Of a stretch of DNA of 5,293 nucleotides, positions 1 to 5,293 are shown one piece after another. The position numbers and the translations under genes were made by a program. The stretch lies in the NCBI GenBank assembly GCA_002704685.1, contig PAHD01000043.1, positions 1 to 5,293 of the forward strand. Direction: 5' to 3'. The stretch is from Fidelibacterota bacterium. GTDB taxonomy: Bacteria; Fidelibacterota; Marinisomatia; SCGC-AAA003-L08; D37C17. How positions within the stretch are numbered: position 1 is the stretch's first letter; every line of letters starts with the position of its first letter. The notes beneath the pieces are model-generated. The model worked only from the letters and a program-made list of their open reading frames with translations. It was not told the origin of the DNA and did not search any database.

Positions 1-318
1 AATAAGGATATTCAAAGTATAAAATTAAAAAAATCCATTGATATTATGGGAAGTACTATTGCAAAACATCAAGGTGTTAAAATCGCTTTTTCATTAGAAA
101 CAGAAAACGGTAAAAAAAATGCAATTAATAAAATGAAATCTAAAGGCTCTGATTATATAATTTTAAATTACGCAAATGAAGAAGGAGCTGGATTTAACGA
201 GGATACAAATCATATTTATCTTTTTTCAAAAAATGGAGGAAGTAAAGAGTTTGAAAAAAATACAAAATATAAAATTGCTAAACAATTAATAGAATACATT
301 TATAAAAATGAAAAATAA
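1..318 (+). CDS. coaBC: CoaBC (phosphopantothenoylcysteine decarboxylase/synthase), C-terminal end only
   Basis: This is the last 105 residues of the bifunctional CoA biosynthesis protein (Dfp). The part present belongs to the CoaB synthetase domain, which joins cysteine to 4'-phosphopantothenate using CTP in the cytoplasm. The frame is open from base 1, so the gene starts outside the window; the ATG at base 46 is an internal Met, since family-like residues (IKLKKSIDIM) precede it. Diagnostic matches to the CoaB C-terminus are FSLETEN (fragment residues 30-36, family F-A-x-E-T-x-N), DYIILN (51-56), and GFNEDTNHIYLF (64-75, family G-F-N-x-D-x-N). A short, Lys-rich C-terminal helix follows, as is usual. 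The stop TAA (316-318) lies inside the next gene, an 11-bp overlap, so the Nudix gene is probably translationally coupled to it. The decarboxylase (CoaC) half cannot be seen. Family assignment is from remembered motifs and is fairly sure. Confidence 0.86.
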   Translation, partial: NKDIQSIKLKKSIDIMGSTIAKHQGVKIAFSLETENGKKNAINKMKSKGSDYIILNYANEEGAGFNEDTNHIYLFSKNGGSKEFEKNTKYKIAKQLIEYIYKNEK

Positions 319-736
319 TACAAAAAAAGTTGAATGTGCTGGTGGGATTATATTTAATCAAAAAAATGAAGTTGCAATTGTTAATCAAAATCATGATTCA
401 TGGTCTTTACCCAAAGGTCACATAGATGAAGGAGAGACTCCCATAGATGCAGCTATTAGAGAAATTTATGAAGAAACTGGAATCATTAATCCAAAATTAG
501 TTAAAAAAATTGGCCATTATGATAGATACCGTATAGGTCTAGATGGAAGAGATGATTTATCTGAACTAAAAACAATTCATATATTTTTATTTAAATCAGA
601 ACAAGAAAAATTAAAACCTCTGGATAAAAATAACCCGGAAGCAAAATGGGTAGATATTCATGAGGTTGAAAATTACTTAACACATAAAGAAGATATTAAA
701 TTTTTTAAAGAAAATATCAGATTAGTCATTAACTAA
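308..736 (+). CDS. Nudix hydrolase (MutT/Ap4A hydrolase-like)
   Basis: A complete 142-residue single-domain Nudix hydrolase, normal for the family and predicted to be cytoplasmic. The Nudix box is perfect: G37-x5-E43-x7-R51-E-I-Y-E55-E56-T-G58-I59, where the RExxEE glutamates bind catalytic Mg2+ or Mn2+. It is preceded by the AGGIIF strand (11-16) and WSLPKGH (32-38). Such enzymes split a nucleoside diphosphate linked to another group. The SLPKGH pattern, the later ELKTIHIFLF segment and the NPEAKWV stretch recall the dinucleoside polyphosphate/MutT-like group, but substrate cannot be read from sequence. The extra motif of CoA-cleaving Nudix enzymes is not evident, so the coaBC neighbour does not prove a CoA substrate. 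The ATG overlaps the coaBC stop by 11 bp and has no Shine-Dalgarno sequence. The 3' end overlaps the convergent nuclease gene by 15 bp. Confidence 0.9.
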   Translation: MKNNTKKVECAGGIIFNQKNEVAIVNQNHDSWSLPKGHIDEGETPIDAAIREIYEETGIINPKLVKKIGHYDRYRIGLDGRDDLSELKTIHIFLFKSEQEKLKPLDKNNPEAKWVDIHEVENYLTHKEDIKFFKENIRLVIN

Positions 737-1612
737 TATCTTTAACATAACTGGTCTATGGTCAGAAACATATCCATCATAAGCACTTAAACCACCATTT
801 AAAGAACCATCAACAAGAACTGTTTGAGTATCAAGAATATATGCAAATAACTCATTTGTAATTAAAATATGGTCTAAATGACTTGGCCAAGATGGAAAAG
901 ACCAAAAATAATTTGATGATTGAGCAATACTATAATCTGTAAAATAAAAATTGTTCATATCAGATAAAAAAGGTTGAAAAACATTATTATCATCAATAAG
1001 CAAATCATTAAAATCTCCTAAAACAACAACTCTCATATCATCTAAGAATGTATTTATATATGAATATAATAACGAGGATGCTTGCAATCTTCTTTCTTCA
1101 GATCCGCTACAACATTTATAATGGACATTAATTAAAATAAAATCAATATCTTTATATTTTATTTCTAGTACATATGGTTCTCTATATGCAAAATAATATG
1201 AATTATCATTCAGAATTGTATATGGACTTGAAACTAACTCAACATTTTCAGTATTAATAATATATGCTAACTCTTGATTATCAGAATTAATTCCTCCAGA
1301 TCTATAACCTTCCCAATGATTTCCTAAAGAATCTATAATATTATTAAAAGATTGCATATCCGTTATTTCTTGCATCGCAATAATATCAACATTTAATGAA
1401 TCAATGATTTGCTTAACATACAGATTAGTTAAATTGTTTTTTGGAAAATTTTCAATATTCCAAGTTATTAAATCCAAAGTTTGATTAGTTCCTGTAATAT
1501 TTAAAGATGAATTAAAAATTGAATCACTAGGATTAAAAAAATAGTCCTCTTCTTTAGAACACGATATAAACAATAAACATAATAATTGAAATATAATTTT
1601 TATATTTGACAT
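722..1612 (-). CDS. Endonuclease/exonuclease/phosphatase family lipoprotein
   Basis: A 296-residue exported protein of the DNase I-like EEP fold. The N-terminus is a lipoprotein signal peptide: Lys5, a hydrophobic core to residue 16, then F-I-S-C with the lipidated Cys at 18. The residues just after it, S-K-E-E-D (19-23), resemble the Bacteroidota lipoprotein export signal that sends lipoproteins to the cell surface. The catalytic set is complete: ITWNIENF (N52), DIIAMQEI (E82), INVHYK (H164), VVLGDFNDLL (D200, N202), SHLDHILI (D247, H248) and VSDHRPVML (D284, H285). EEP enzymes hydrolyse phosphodiesters or phosphomonoesters with a divalent metal; a surface nuclease scavenging extracellular nucleic acid is plausible, but the substrate is not shown. 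C167-C168 sit next to catalytic H164. Monocistronic here: it starts 27 bp from divergent tdh and ends 15 bp inside the Nudix gene. A weak AGAGA at 1621-1625 may act as ribosome binding site. Confidence 0.88.
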   Translation of the reverse strand: MSNIKIIFQLLCLLFISCSKEEDYFFNPSDSIFNSSLNITGTNQTLDLITWNIENFPKNNLTNLYVKQIIDSLNVDIIAMQEITDMQSFNNIIDSLGNHWEGYRSGGINSDNQELAYIINTENVELVSSPYTILNDNSYYFAYREPYVLEIKYKDIDFILINVHYKCCSGSEERRLQASSLLYSYINTFLDDMRVVVLGDFNDLLIDDNNVFQPFLSDMNNFYFTDYSIAQSSNYFWSFPSWPSHLDHILITNELFAYILDTQTVLVDGSLNGGLSAYDGYVSDHRPVMLKILVND

Positions 1613-1639
1613 AATAAATATCTCTAAATTTATTAAAAA
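1601..1639 (+). promoter_or_regulatory. Candidate promoter of the tdh-kbl operon, overlapping the divergent nuclease start
   Basis: Only 27 bp separate the two divergent start codons, so the tdh promoter must largely lie within the nuclease coding sequence. Two readings are possible. TATATTTG at 1601-1608 fits the Bacteroidota -7 element TAnnTTTG exactly and would start transcription near 1613-1616, but no TTG lies at the usual distance upstream. Alternatively TTGACA at 1606-1611 is a perfect sigma70 -35 box, followed 17 bp later by TTTATT (1629-1634, 4 of 6 matches), which would give a nearly leaderless tdh mRNA. The two readings are mutually exclusive. In DNA this A+T-rich such matches arise easily by chance, hence the low confidence. 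Confidence 0.28.
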
Positions 1640-2614
1640 ATGTCTAAAAAAGTTATATTAATTACAGGCTCTAACGGTGAAATAGGAAGTTCATTAATCA
1701 ATAAACTTTCACAAAATAATTATATTATTTCTTTAGATTTATATCATAAAAATAATAAAAGATTAAATATAAAAAATATTAGGGGTAGCATATTAGATAA
1801 AAATTTACTTAATGACGTTAATGAAAAGTATAATATATCTGAAATATATCATTTAGCAGCTATACTTAGTACAAAAGCACAAGAAAATCCTGTATTAGCT
1901 AATGAAGTAAACTATAACGGAACAATTAATTTACTAGAAATAGCAAAATCACAGGCTTTAAAATTAAATAAACCTATTAAGTTTTTTTTCCCTAGCTCTA
2001 TAGCGGTTTACAATATGGATAATAAAAATCTAGACAATCTTATTAATGAAGATTTTTTATCAATTGAACCTTTAACAGAATATGGTAAAGCAAAATTAAA
2101 ATGTGAAAAGATTAGTATTAATAATTATTTAAATAATAATATAGATTTTAGATGTATCAGATTTCCAGGAATAATTTCAGCTTCTACAAAACCTTCAGGT
2201 GGTACAAGTGATTATGCTCCAGATATGATTCATGCATCATTTTTAAATAAAGACTATAATTGTTTTGTAAATAATAAAACAATTTTACCATTTATGACTA
2301 TGCCTGATGCTGTTAATTCAATAATTAAACTAATGGATTCATCAGAAGAAAAAATAAAAAGTAGAATATATAATGTAACATCATTTAGCGTAACAGTATT
2401 AAAATTAGAAAATAAAATTAAAGAGTTTTATCCAGATTTTAAGCTAAGTTATAAGATTAATAAACAAAGGCAAAAAATTGTAGATAGTTGGCCAAATTTT
2501 ATTGATGATTCAAATGCAAGACTAGAATGGAAATTCTCATGTAAATATAATCTTGAAAATTTTTTAACAAGATATATGATTCCTAATTTAAAAAAATATT
2601 ATAAATATGAATGA
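1640..2614 (+). CDS. tdh: L-threonine 3-dehydrogenase, NAD-dependent epimerase/SDR type
   Basis: A 324-residue extended short-chain dehydrogenase that oxidises L-threonine with NAD+ to 2-amino-3-ketobutyrate in the cytoplasm. The Rossmann motif is TGSNGEIG (9-16), an acidic D33 follows the second strand for NAD preference, and HLAA lies at 71-74. The catalytic region is PSSIAVY (118-124) with Y148-G-K-A-K152 as the YxxxK pair. Substrate-side motifs typical of this threonine dehydrogenase group, and not of sugar epimerases, are RFPGIIS (174-180), SGGTSDYAPDM (186-196), PFMTMPDA (217-224) and DSWPNFIDDSNAR (282-294). Length matches the family. It is unrelated to the zinc-dependent Tdh of E. coli, so the symbol denotes function only. 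The ATG is preceded by A-rich sequence without a Shine-Dalgarno. Its TGA stop overlaps the kbl start by 8 bp, and that partner strongly supports the function. Confidence 0.93.
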   Translation: MSKKVILITGSNGEIGSSLINKLSQNNYIISLDLYHKNNKRLNIKNIRGSILDKNLLNDVNEKYNISEIYHLAAILSTKAQENPVLANEVNYNGTINLLEIAKSQALKLNKPIKFFFPSSIAVYNMDNKNLDNLINEDFLSIEPLTEYGKAKLKCEKISINNYLNNNIDFRCIRFPGIISASTKPSGGTSDYAPDMIHASFLNKDYNCFVNNKTILPFMTMPDAVNSIIKLMDSSEEKIKSRIYNVTSFSVTVLKLENKIKEFYPDFKLSYKINKQRQKIVDSWPNFIDDSNARLEWKFSCKYNLENFLTRYMIPNLKKYYKYE

Positions 2615-3791
2615 ATTAAACAAAATACTACAAAAAGAGCTTGATCTAATAAAAAAAAATGGATTATACAAATCTGAAAGAATAATTCATTCACCTCAAG
2701 ACTCAGAAATAAGAATTAATAATAATAAGAAAGTTCTAAATTTTTGTGCCAATAATTATTTGGGCCTTTCAAATCATCCAGATATTCTTAATGAATCTAT
2801 CAATGGTATTAAAAAATATGGATTTGGACTAAGTTCTGTAAGATTTATTTGTGGAACTCAATCAATTCACGAACAACTAGAAAAACAAATTTCAAATTTT
2901 TTAAATAAAGAAAATACTATTTTGTATACTTCATGTTACGATGCTAATGGGGGTTTATTTGAAACATTATTTAATGAAAAGGATGCAATAATTTCTGACC
3001 AATTAAATCACGCCTCAATTATTGATGGAGTAAGGTTATGTAAAGCAAATAGATTTAGATATTCAAACTCAAATATGCATGAATTAGAATCAATTCTAAA
3101 GAAAACTCAAAATTTTGAACATCGAATCATTACTACTGATGGTGTTTTTTCAATGGATGGATTTATTGCAAAACTAGATAGAATTACAGATCTTGCAGAA
3201 AAATATAATGCTATAGTTCATGTTGACGATTCACATGCAACAGGATTTATTGGACCTAACGGTAAAGGTTCAGCTGATTATCATAATGTACTAAACAAAG
3301 TTGATATTATTACCTCGACACTAGGTAAAGCATTAGGAGGAGCTTCAGGTGGTTTTACATCTGCTTCAAATGAAATAATAAATACTCTAAGACAAAAATC
3401 AAGACCATATTTATTTAGTAATTCTCTAGCACCAAATATAGTCTGTGCATCTTTAAAAGCTTTAGAAATAATACAAAATAATAGAAATTTTCAAAAAAAT
3501 CTTGATAAGAATACTAGCTTTTTTAGAAAAGAAATAAAAAATATTGGCTTTGAAATTAAAGAAGGTACACATCCAATTATTCCAATCATGATTAAAGATG
3601 CAAAGATTGCACAAAATTTTGCAAAGGAAATGTTAGAATATGGTATATATGTAATTGCATTTTCTTATCCCGTAGTACCAAAAAATGAATCCAGAATTAG
3701 AGTACAAATAAGTTCTGCTCATACAGAGCAACAGATAAAATTTGCAATTGATGCTTTCAAAAAGTGCGGTAAAAAGTATAAATTAATTTAA
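2607..3791 (+). CDS. kbl: 2-amino-3-ketobutyrate CoA ligase (glycine C-acetyltransferase)
   Basis: A 394-residue PLP enzyme, full length against the roughly 398-residue E. coli Kbl, which it resembles along its whole length. It cleaves 2-amino-3-ketobutyrate with CoA to glycine and acetyl-CoA, removing the unstable product of Tdh. Visible landmarks: NFCANNYLGL (45-54), GFGLSSVRFICGTQ (72-85), SCYDANGGLFETL (109-121), the PLP-stacking His in LNHASIIDG (H135), VDDSHATGF (206-214, PLP-binding Asp and His), and STLGKALGGASGG (237-249) with Schiff-base Lys241. RPYLFSNSLAP (266-276) and the YPVVPK and RIRVQISSAHT stretches also match. The ATG at 2607 gives the expected N-terminus and overlaps the tdh TGA by 8 bp; no Shine-Dalgarno is seen, so translational coupling is likely. 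BioF and serine palmitoyltransferase share the fold but fit less well. The stop interleaves with that of the convergent barrel gene. Confidence 0.96.
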   Translation: MNELNKILQKELDLIKKNGLYKSERIIHSPQDSEIRINNNKKVLNFCANNYLGLSNHPDILNESINGIKKYGFGLSSVRFICGTQSIHEQLEKQISNFLNKENTILYTSCYDANGGLFETLFNEKDAIISDQLNHASIIDGVRLCKANRFRYSNSNMHELESILKKTQNFEHRIITTDGVFSMDGFIAKLDRITDLAEKYNAIVHVDDSHATGFIGPNGKGSADYHNVLNKVDIITSTLGKALGGASGGFTSASNEIINTLRQKSRPYLFSNSLAPNIVCASLKALEIIQNNRNFQKNLDKNTSFFRKEIKNIGFEIKEGTHPIIPIMIKDAKIAQNFAKEMLEYGIYVIAFSYPVVPKNESRIRVQISSAHTEQQIKFAIDAFKKCGKKYKLI

Positions 3792-4603
3792 AGATTTAGA
3801 GTAATTCCGTACACATATCCTGAAGGTCCTAAATTTAAAAAACCAATATCAACTCTTTTATTAGTATTTGTAAATAAAGTAAAACCAAGTGAAACTCCAT
3901 AAAGATAATCTTTAAAATTATCATAAAGTTTTAAATTTTTAAAATGTGTACTACTACTTAAACGAAATTTAAAAACCTTGCTAATATTTTTACTCAGTGA
4001 AATAATATGAATAGGCGATGATGTAAAATTATTATAAACCAAATCATAACCCAAATGAAAACTTTTAATTGATATATTATTTAAGCCTAATTGTAATTTA
4101 TATGGATTAATACTTTCACTTGCTGTATATGGTTTCAGTAATATACTTAAATTTTCTAATGAAAAATTTAAATTAAAATTGTTTAATTCAATTTTTTTCT
4201 CAAAATTAATCAAAAGTGCATTTGATGTGTAATTTTCTATCTTACTGTAAACAAATCCTAATGATGTACTTAAATATTTATCAAATTTTGATATCTTATA
4301 TTTCAAATAATATTCATAAGAATTAAATGAATTAATTACATTATTATCAATTGAATCTTCAATTAAACCAAAATTTAAAAATGAAAAACTATACTTTTGA
4401 TATTTAAAGTTTAAGAAGTTTATGTCTGCTGGATATTGAAGATAACTAATGCTATAATTATCATTTTCAAAATAATCTAAATTAGAAGAAAAACTGTCAT
4501 TAGTTGATAATAATAATGAGTTTTCAGGAATATTTATAATTTGATACTCAGATTGAGAAAACAAAAAATTAAATATTAATATTAATGCAAATTTACTTTT
4601 CAG
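3788..4603 (-). CDS. PorV/PorQ-like outer-membrane beta-barrel protein, probable CTG start
   Basis: A predicted exported protein of about 271 residues, rich in Asn, Ser, Tyr, Phe and Leu with alternating polar and hydrophobic strands and an aromatic, strand-like C-terminus (GYVYGITLNL), as in outer-membrane barrels. Segments such as FLNFGLIEDS, LGFVYSKIENYTSNAL, LKLYDNFKDYLYGVSLGF and RVDIGFLNLGPSGYVYG recall the PorV/PorQ (UPF0164-like) family; this is remembered similarity, not a search. A specific role, such as a type IX secretion accessory protein, is not shown. Start choice: the first standard codon is a TTG at 4562-4564, but the open frame continues upstream and encodes a good signal peptide (K-S-K, then FALILIFNFLF, then S-Q, residues 2-17). 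No ATG, GTG or TTG precedes it; CTG at 4601-4603 (or the adjacent CTG at 4604-4606) places a start exactly at the peptide and overlaps the rplI end by 11 (or 14) bp. Automatic annotation would give 3788-4564. Confidence 0.68.
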   Translation of the reverse strand: MKSKFALILIFNFLFSQSEYQIINIPENSLLLSTNDSFSSNLDYFENDNYSISYLQYPADINFLNFKYQKYSFSFLNFGLIEDSIDNNVINSFNSYEYYLKYKISKFDKYLSTSLGFVYSKIENYTSNALLINFEKKIELNNFNLNFSLENLSILLKPYTASESINPYKLQLGLNNISIKSFHLGYDLVYNNFTSSPIHIISLSKNISKVFKFRLSSSTHFKNLKLYDNFKDYLYGVSLGFTLFTNTNKRVDIGFLNLGPSGYVYGITLNL

Positions 4604-5039
4604 CAGCTATTTTAACTTTAATTTTTGGTTTTAAATCTTCATCTAGATGAATATGAACAAAATGGTTCCCAATTTCTTTTAGAGATTCTTCTAAAATTAT
4701 TTCCTTTTTATCAATTGAATATCCTTTTTTATCTAACTCATCAGATATCATTTGTGAGGTAACTGATCCAAATAACTTATCATTATCACCAGCTTTTAAC
4801 TCAAATTTTAAAGTAAGTTTATCAAGCTGATTAGATAATAGCTCCATATTTTTTCTATTTTTTGCTTCCTTAATTTTTTGACTTTCAATCCAATTATTAT
4901 AATATTGGACATTATCATCTGTTGCTATTGAGGCTATTTTATTAGGTATTAAAAAATTTCTTGCATAACCAGCTTTAACATTAACAATTTCCCCAATTTG
5001 GCCTAAATTTTCATATGTTTGTAATAATATAATTTTCAT
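4593..5039 (-). CDS. rplI: 50S ribosomal protein L9
   Basis: A 148-residue protein of normal L9 length that binds 23S rRNA domain V near the L1 stalk. The N-terminal domain carries the L9 signature: MKIILLQTYENLGQIG (1-16), then V21-K-A-G24-Y25-A-R-N28-F29-L30-I-P. A long, charged connecting helix follows (about 42-76). The C-terminal domain has the conserved KLFGSVT (88-94) after AGDND, and ends in Lys-rich KPKIKVKIAAEK. It is read from the right behind rpsR with an 8-bp gap, the order usual in bacteria (rpsF-rpsR-rplI). It is the only gene in the window with a clear Shine-Dalgarno sequence. The TAA stop at 4593-4595 falls just inside the inferred start of the barrel gene, so that gene is probably co-transcribed with it. 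Confidence 0.97.
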   Translation of the reverse strand: MKIILLQTYENLGQIGEIVNVKAGYARNFLIPNKIASIATDDNVQYYNNWIESQKIKEAKNRKNMELLSNQLDKLTLKFELKAGDNDKLFGSVTSQMISDELDKKGYSIDKKEIILEESLKEIGNHFVHIHLDEDLKPKIKVKIAAEK

Positions 5040-5043
5040 TTTA

Positions 5044-5049
5044 TCTCCT
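5044..5049 (-). promoter_or_regulatory. Shine-Dalgarno sequence of rplI
   Basis: AGGAGA on the minus strand, with the AGGAG core ending five bases before the rplI ATG, a standard spacing. It overlaps the rpsR TAG stop codon (5048-5050), so a ribosome finishing rpsR covers the rplI ribosome binding site and the two are probably translationally coupled. No comparable AGGAG-like core precedes the other starts visible here. Confidence 0.75.
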
Positions 5050-5284
5050 AACTATATCTAGGATCAACAGCAAATGGTAATAATGCTAGAATCCTTGCTT
5101 TTTTAATCTCAGCTGTAATTAATCTCTGATATTTTGCTGAAACACCTGTTACATGTGAAGGTATAATTTTACCCTGATCAGTAATAAATTTTTTCAAAAA
5201 TCTATACTGCTTATAATCAATTTGTTTAATTAATTCTTTATCCTCTTTAAAAGGACAAACTCTTGATTGTGCTAATATTGCCAT
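5048..5284 (-). CDS. rpsR: 30S ribosomal protein S18
   Basis: A complete 78-residue S18, a normal length; it binds the 30S platform together with S6. The core follows the family pattern: CPF (10-12), [19 protein letters not shown] (22-40), P42-S-H-V-T-G47, AKYQR (50-54), and [12 protein letters not shown] (60-71). One oddity is H44 where the S18 signature normally has Arg (E. coli reads P-S-R-I-T-G). Only one Cys (C10) remains of the N-terminal cysteine region, so no zinc-binding motif is complete. The Met-Ala start fits the family. Nine bases of upstream sequence are visible (ATATTAGTA before the ATG) with no Shine-Dalgarno. rpsF, sometimes with ssb, would be expected just beyond the right edge. 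The stop TAG is followed 8 bp later by rplI. Confidence 0.96.
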   Translation of the reverse strand: MAILAQSRVCPFKEDKELIKQIDYKQYRFLKKFITDQGKIIPSHVTGVSAKYQRLITAEIKKARILALLPFAVDPRYS

Positions 5285-5293
5285 TACTAATAT

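Noticed and set aside
46..318. A separate 90-residue gene starting at the ATG at base 46
   Set aside because: The frame is open to base 1, and the residues before the Met continue the CoaB family pattern, so this is the tail of coaBC.
1640..2614. UDP-glucose 4-epimerase or another sugar-nucleotide epimerase
   Set aside because: The GGTSDYA, TMPDA and DSWPxxIDDSxAR motifs belong to the SDR threonine dehydrogenase group, and kbl follows directly.
3780..3789. Palindrome AAATTAATTT at the convergent junction as an operator
   Set aside because: All-A/T palindromes are expected by chance in DNA of this composition, and nothing else supports a binding site.
2607..3791. 8-amino-7-oxononanoate synthase (BioF) or serine palmitoyltransferase
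   Set aside because: These share the fold and PLP motifs, but the near full-length agreement with Kbl and the overlapping threonine dehydrogenase favour Kbl.
3774..3835. Possible imperfect hairpin (GTGCGG with CCGTACAC) spanning the kbl/barrel gene junction as a bidirectional terminator
   Set aside because: The stem is only about six pairs with a two-base bulge and a loop of over 30 bases, and no T-run follows; it is not credible as a rho-independent terminator.
3788..4564. TTG at 4562-4564 as the true start of the barrel gene
   Set aside because: It would delete an intact in-frame signal peptide from a protein with barrel features; kept only as the form automatic annotation would report.
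1..5293. CRISPR array, tRNA/rRNA genes, insertion sequences or phage attachment sites
   Set aside because: No spaced direct repeats, no tRNA-like cloverleaf or rRNA sequence, and no transposase or terminal inverted repeats were seen; coding genes fill almost the whole window.

Overview
This is a very A+T-rich, extremely gene-dense bacterial chromosomal segment. With the starts chosen here, only about 45 bases lie outside coding sequence: 27 bases between the divergent starts at 1613-1639, 8 bases at 5040-5047 and 9 bases at the right edge. TGG is used for Trp and TGA serves as a stop, so the code is standard bacterial. An outer-membrane PorV/PorQ-like barrel protein, a lipoprotein with a Bacteroidota-style acidic export tag (C-S-K-E-E-D), and the near absence of Shine-Dalgarno sequences suggest the Bacteroidota/FCB side of the tree. 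A streamlined marine lineage (Marinimicrobia-like or a small-genome Bacteroidota) would fit, but the phylum is an inference.

Layout, left to right. (1) A plus-strand pair: the C-terminal end of the coenzyme A biosynthesis protein CoaBC (1-318, 5' end outside the window), overlapping by 11 bp a Nudix hydrolase (308-736). (2) A minus-strand endonuclease/exonuclease/phosphatase-family lipoprotein (722-1612), whose 3' end overlaps the Nudix gene tail to tail by 15 bp. (3) Only 27 bp from the nuclease start, in divergent orientation, the plus-strand threonine catabolism operon: an SDR-type L-threonine 3-dehydrogenase (1640-2614) and 2-amino-3-ketobutyrate CoA ligase (2607-3791), overlapping by 8 bp. 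(4) A minus-strand run read from the right edge: rpsR (S18), rplI (L9) and a PorV/PorQ-like outer-membrane barrel protein. Its last gene meets kbl tail to tail with interleaved stop codons in a shared TTAA.

How the genes work together: Tdh and Kbl form a complete two-step route from threonine to glycine plus acetyl-CoA, using NAD+ and CoA. CoaBC makes a CoA precursor, but its proximity may be coincidental. rpsR-rplI is the conserved ribosomal protein pair usually preceded by rpsF. The nuclease and the barrel protein are both predicted to be exported to the envelope.

I see no RNA gene, mobile element, CRISPR array or convincing rho-independent terminator, and no convincing undescribed multigene system. 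The most notable points are the barrel gene, whose signal peptide lies upstream of any ATG/GTG/TTG and implies a non-standard CTG start overlapping the rplI stop; the overlapping convergent gene ends; and a promoter that must lie largely inside the start of the divergent nuclease gene.
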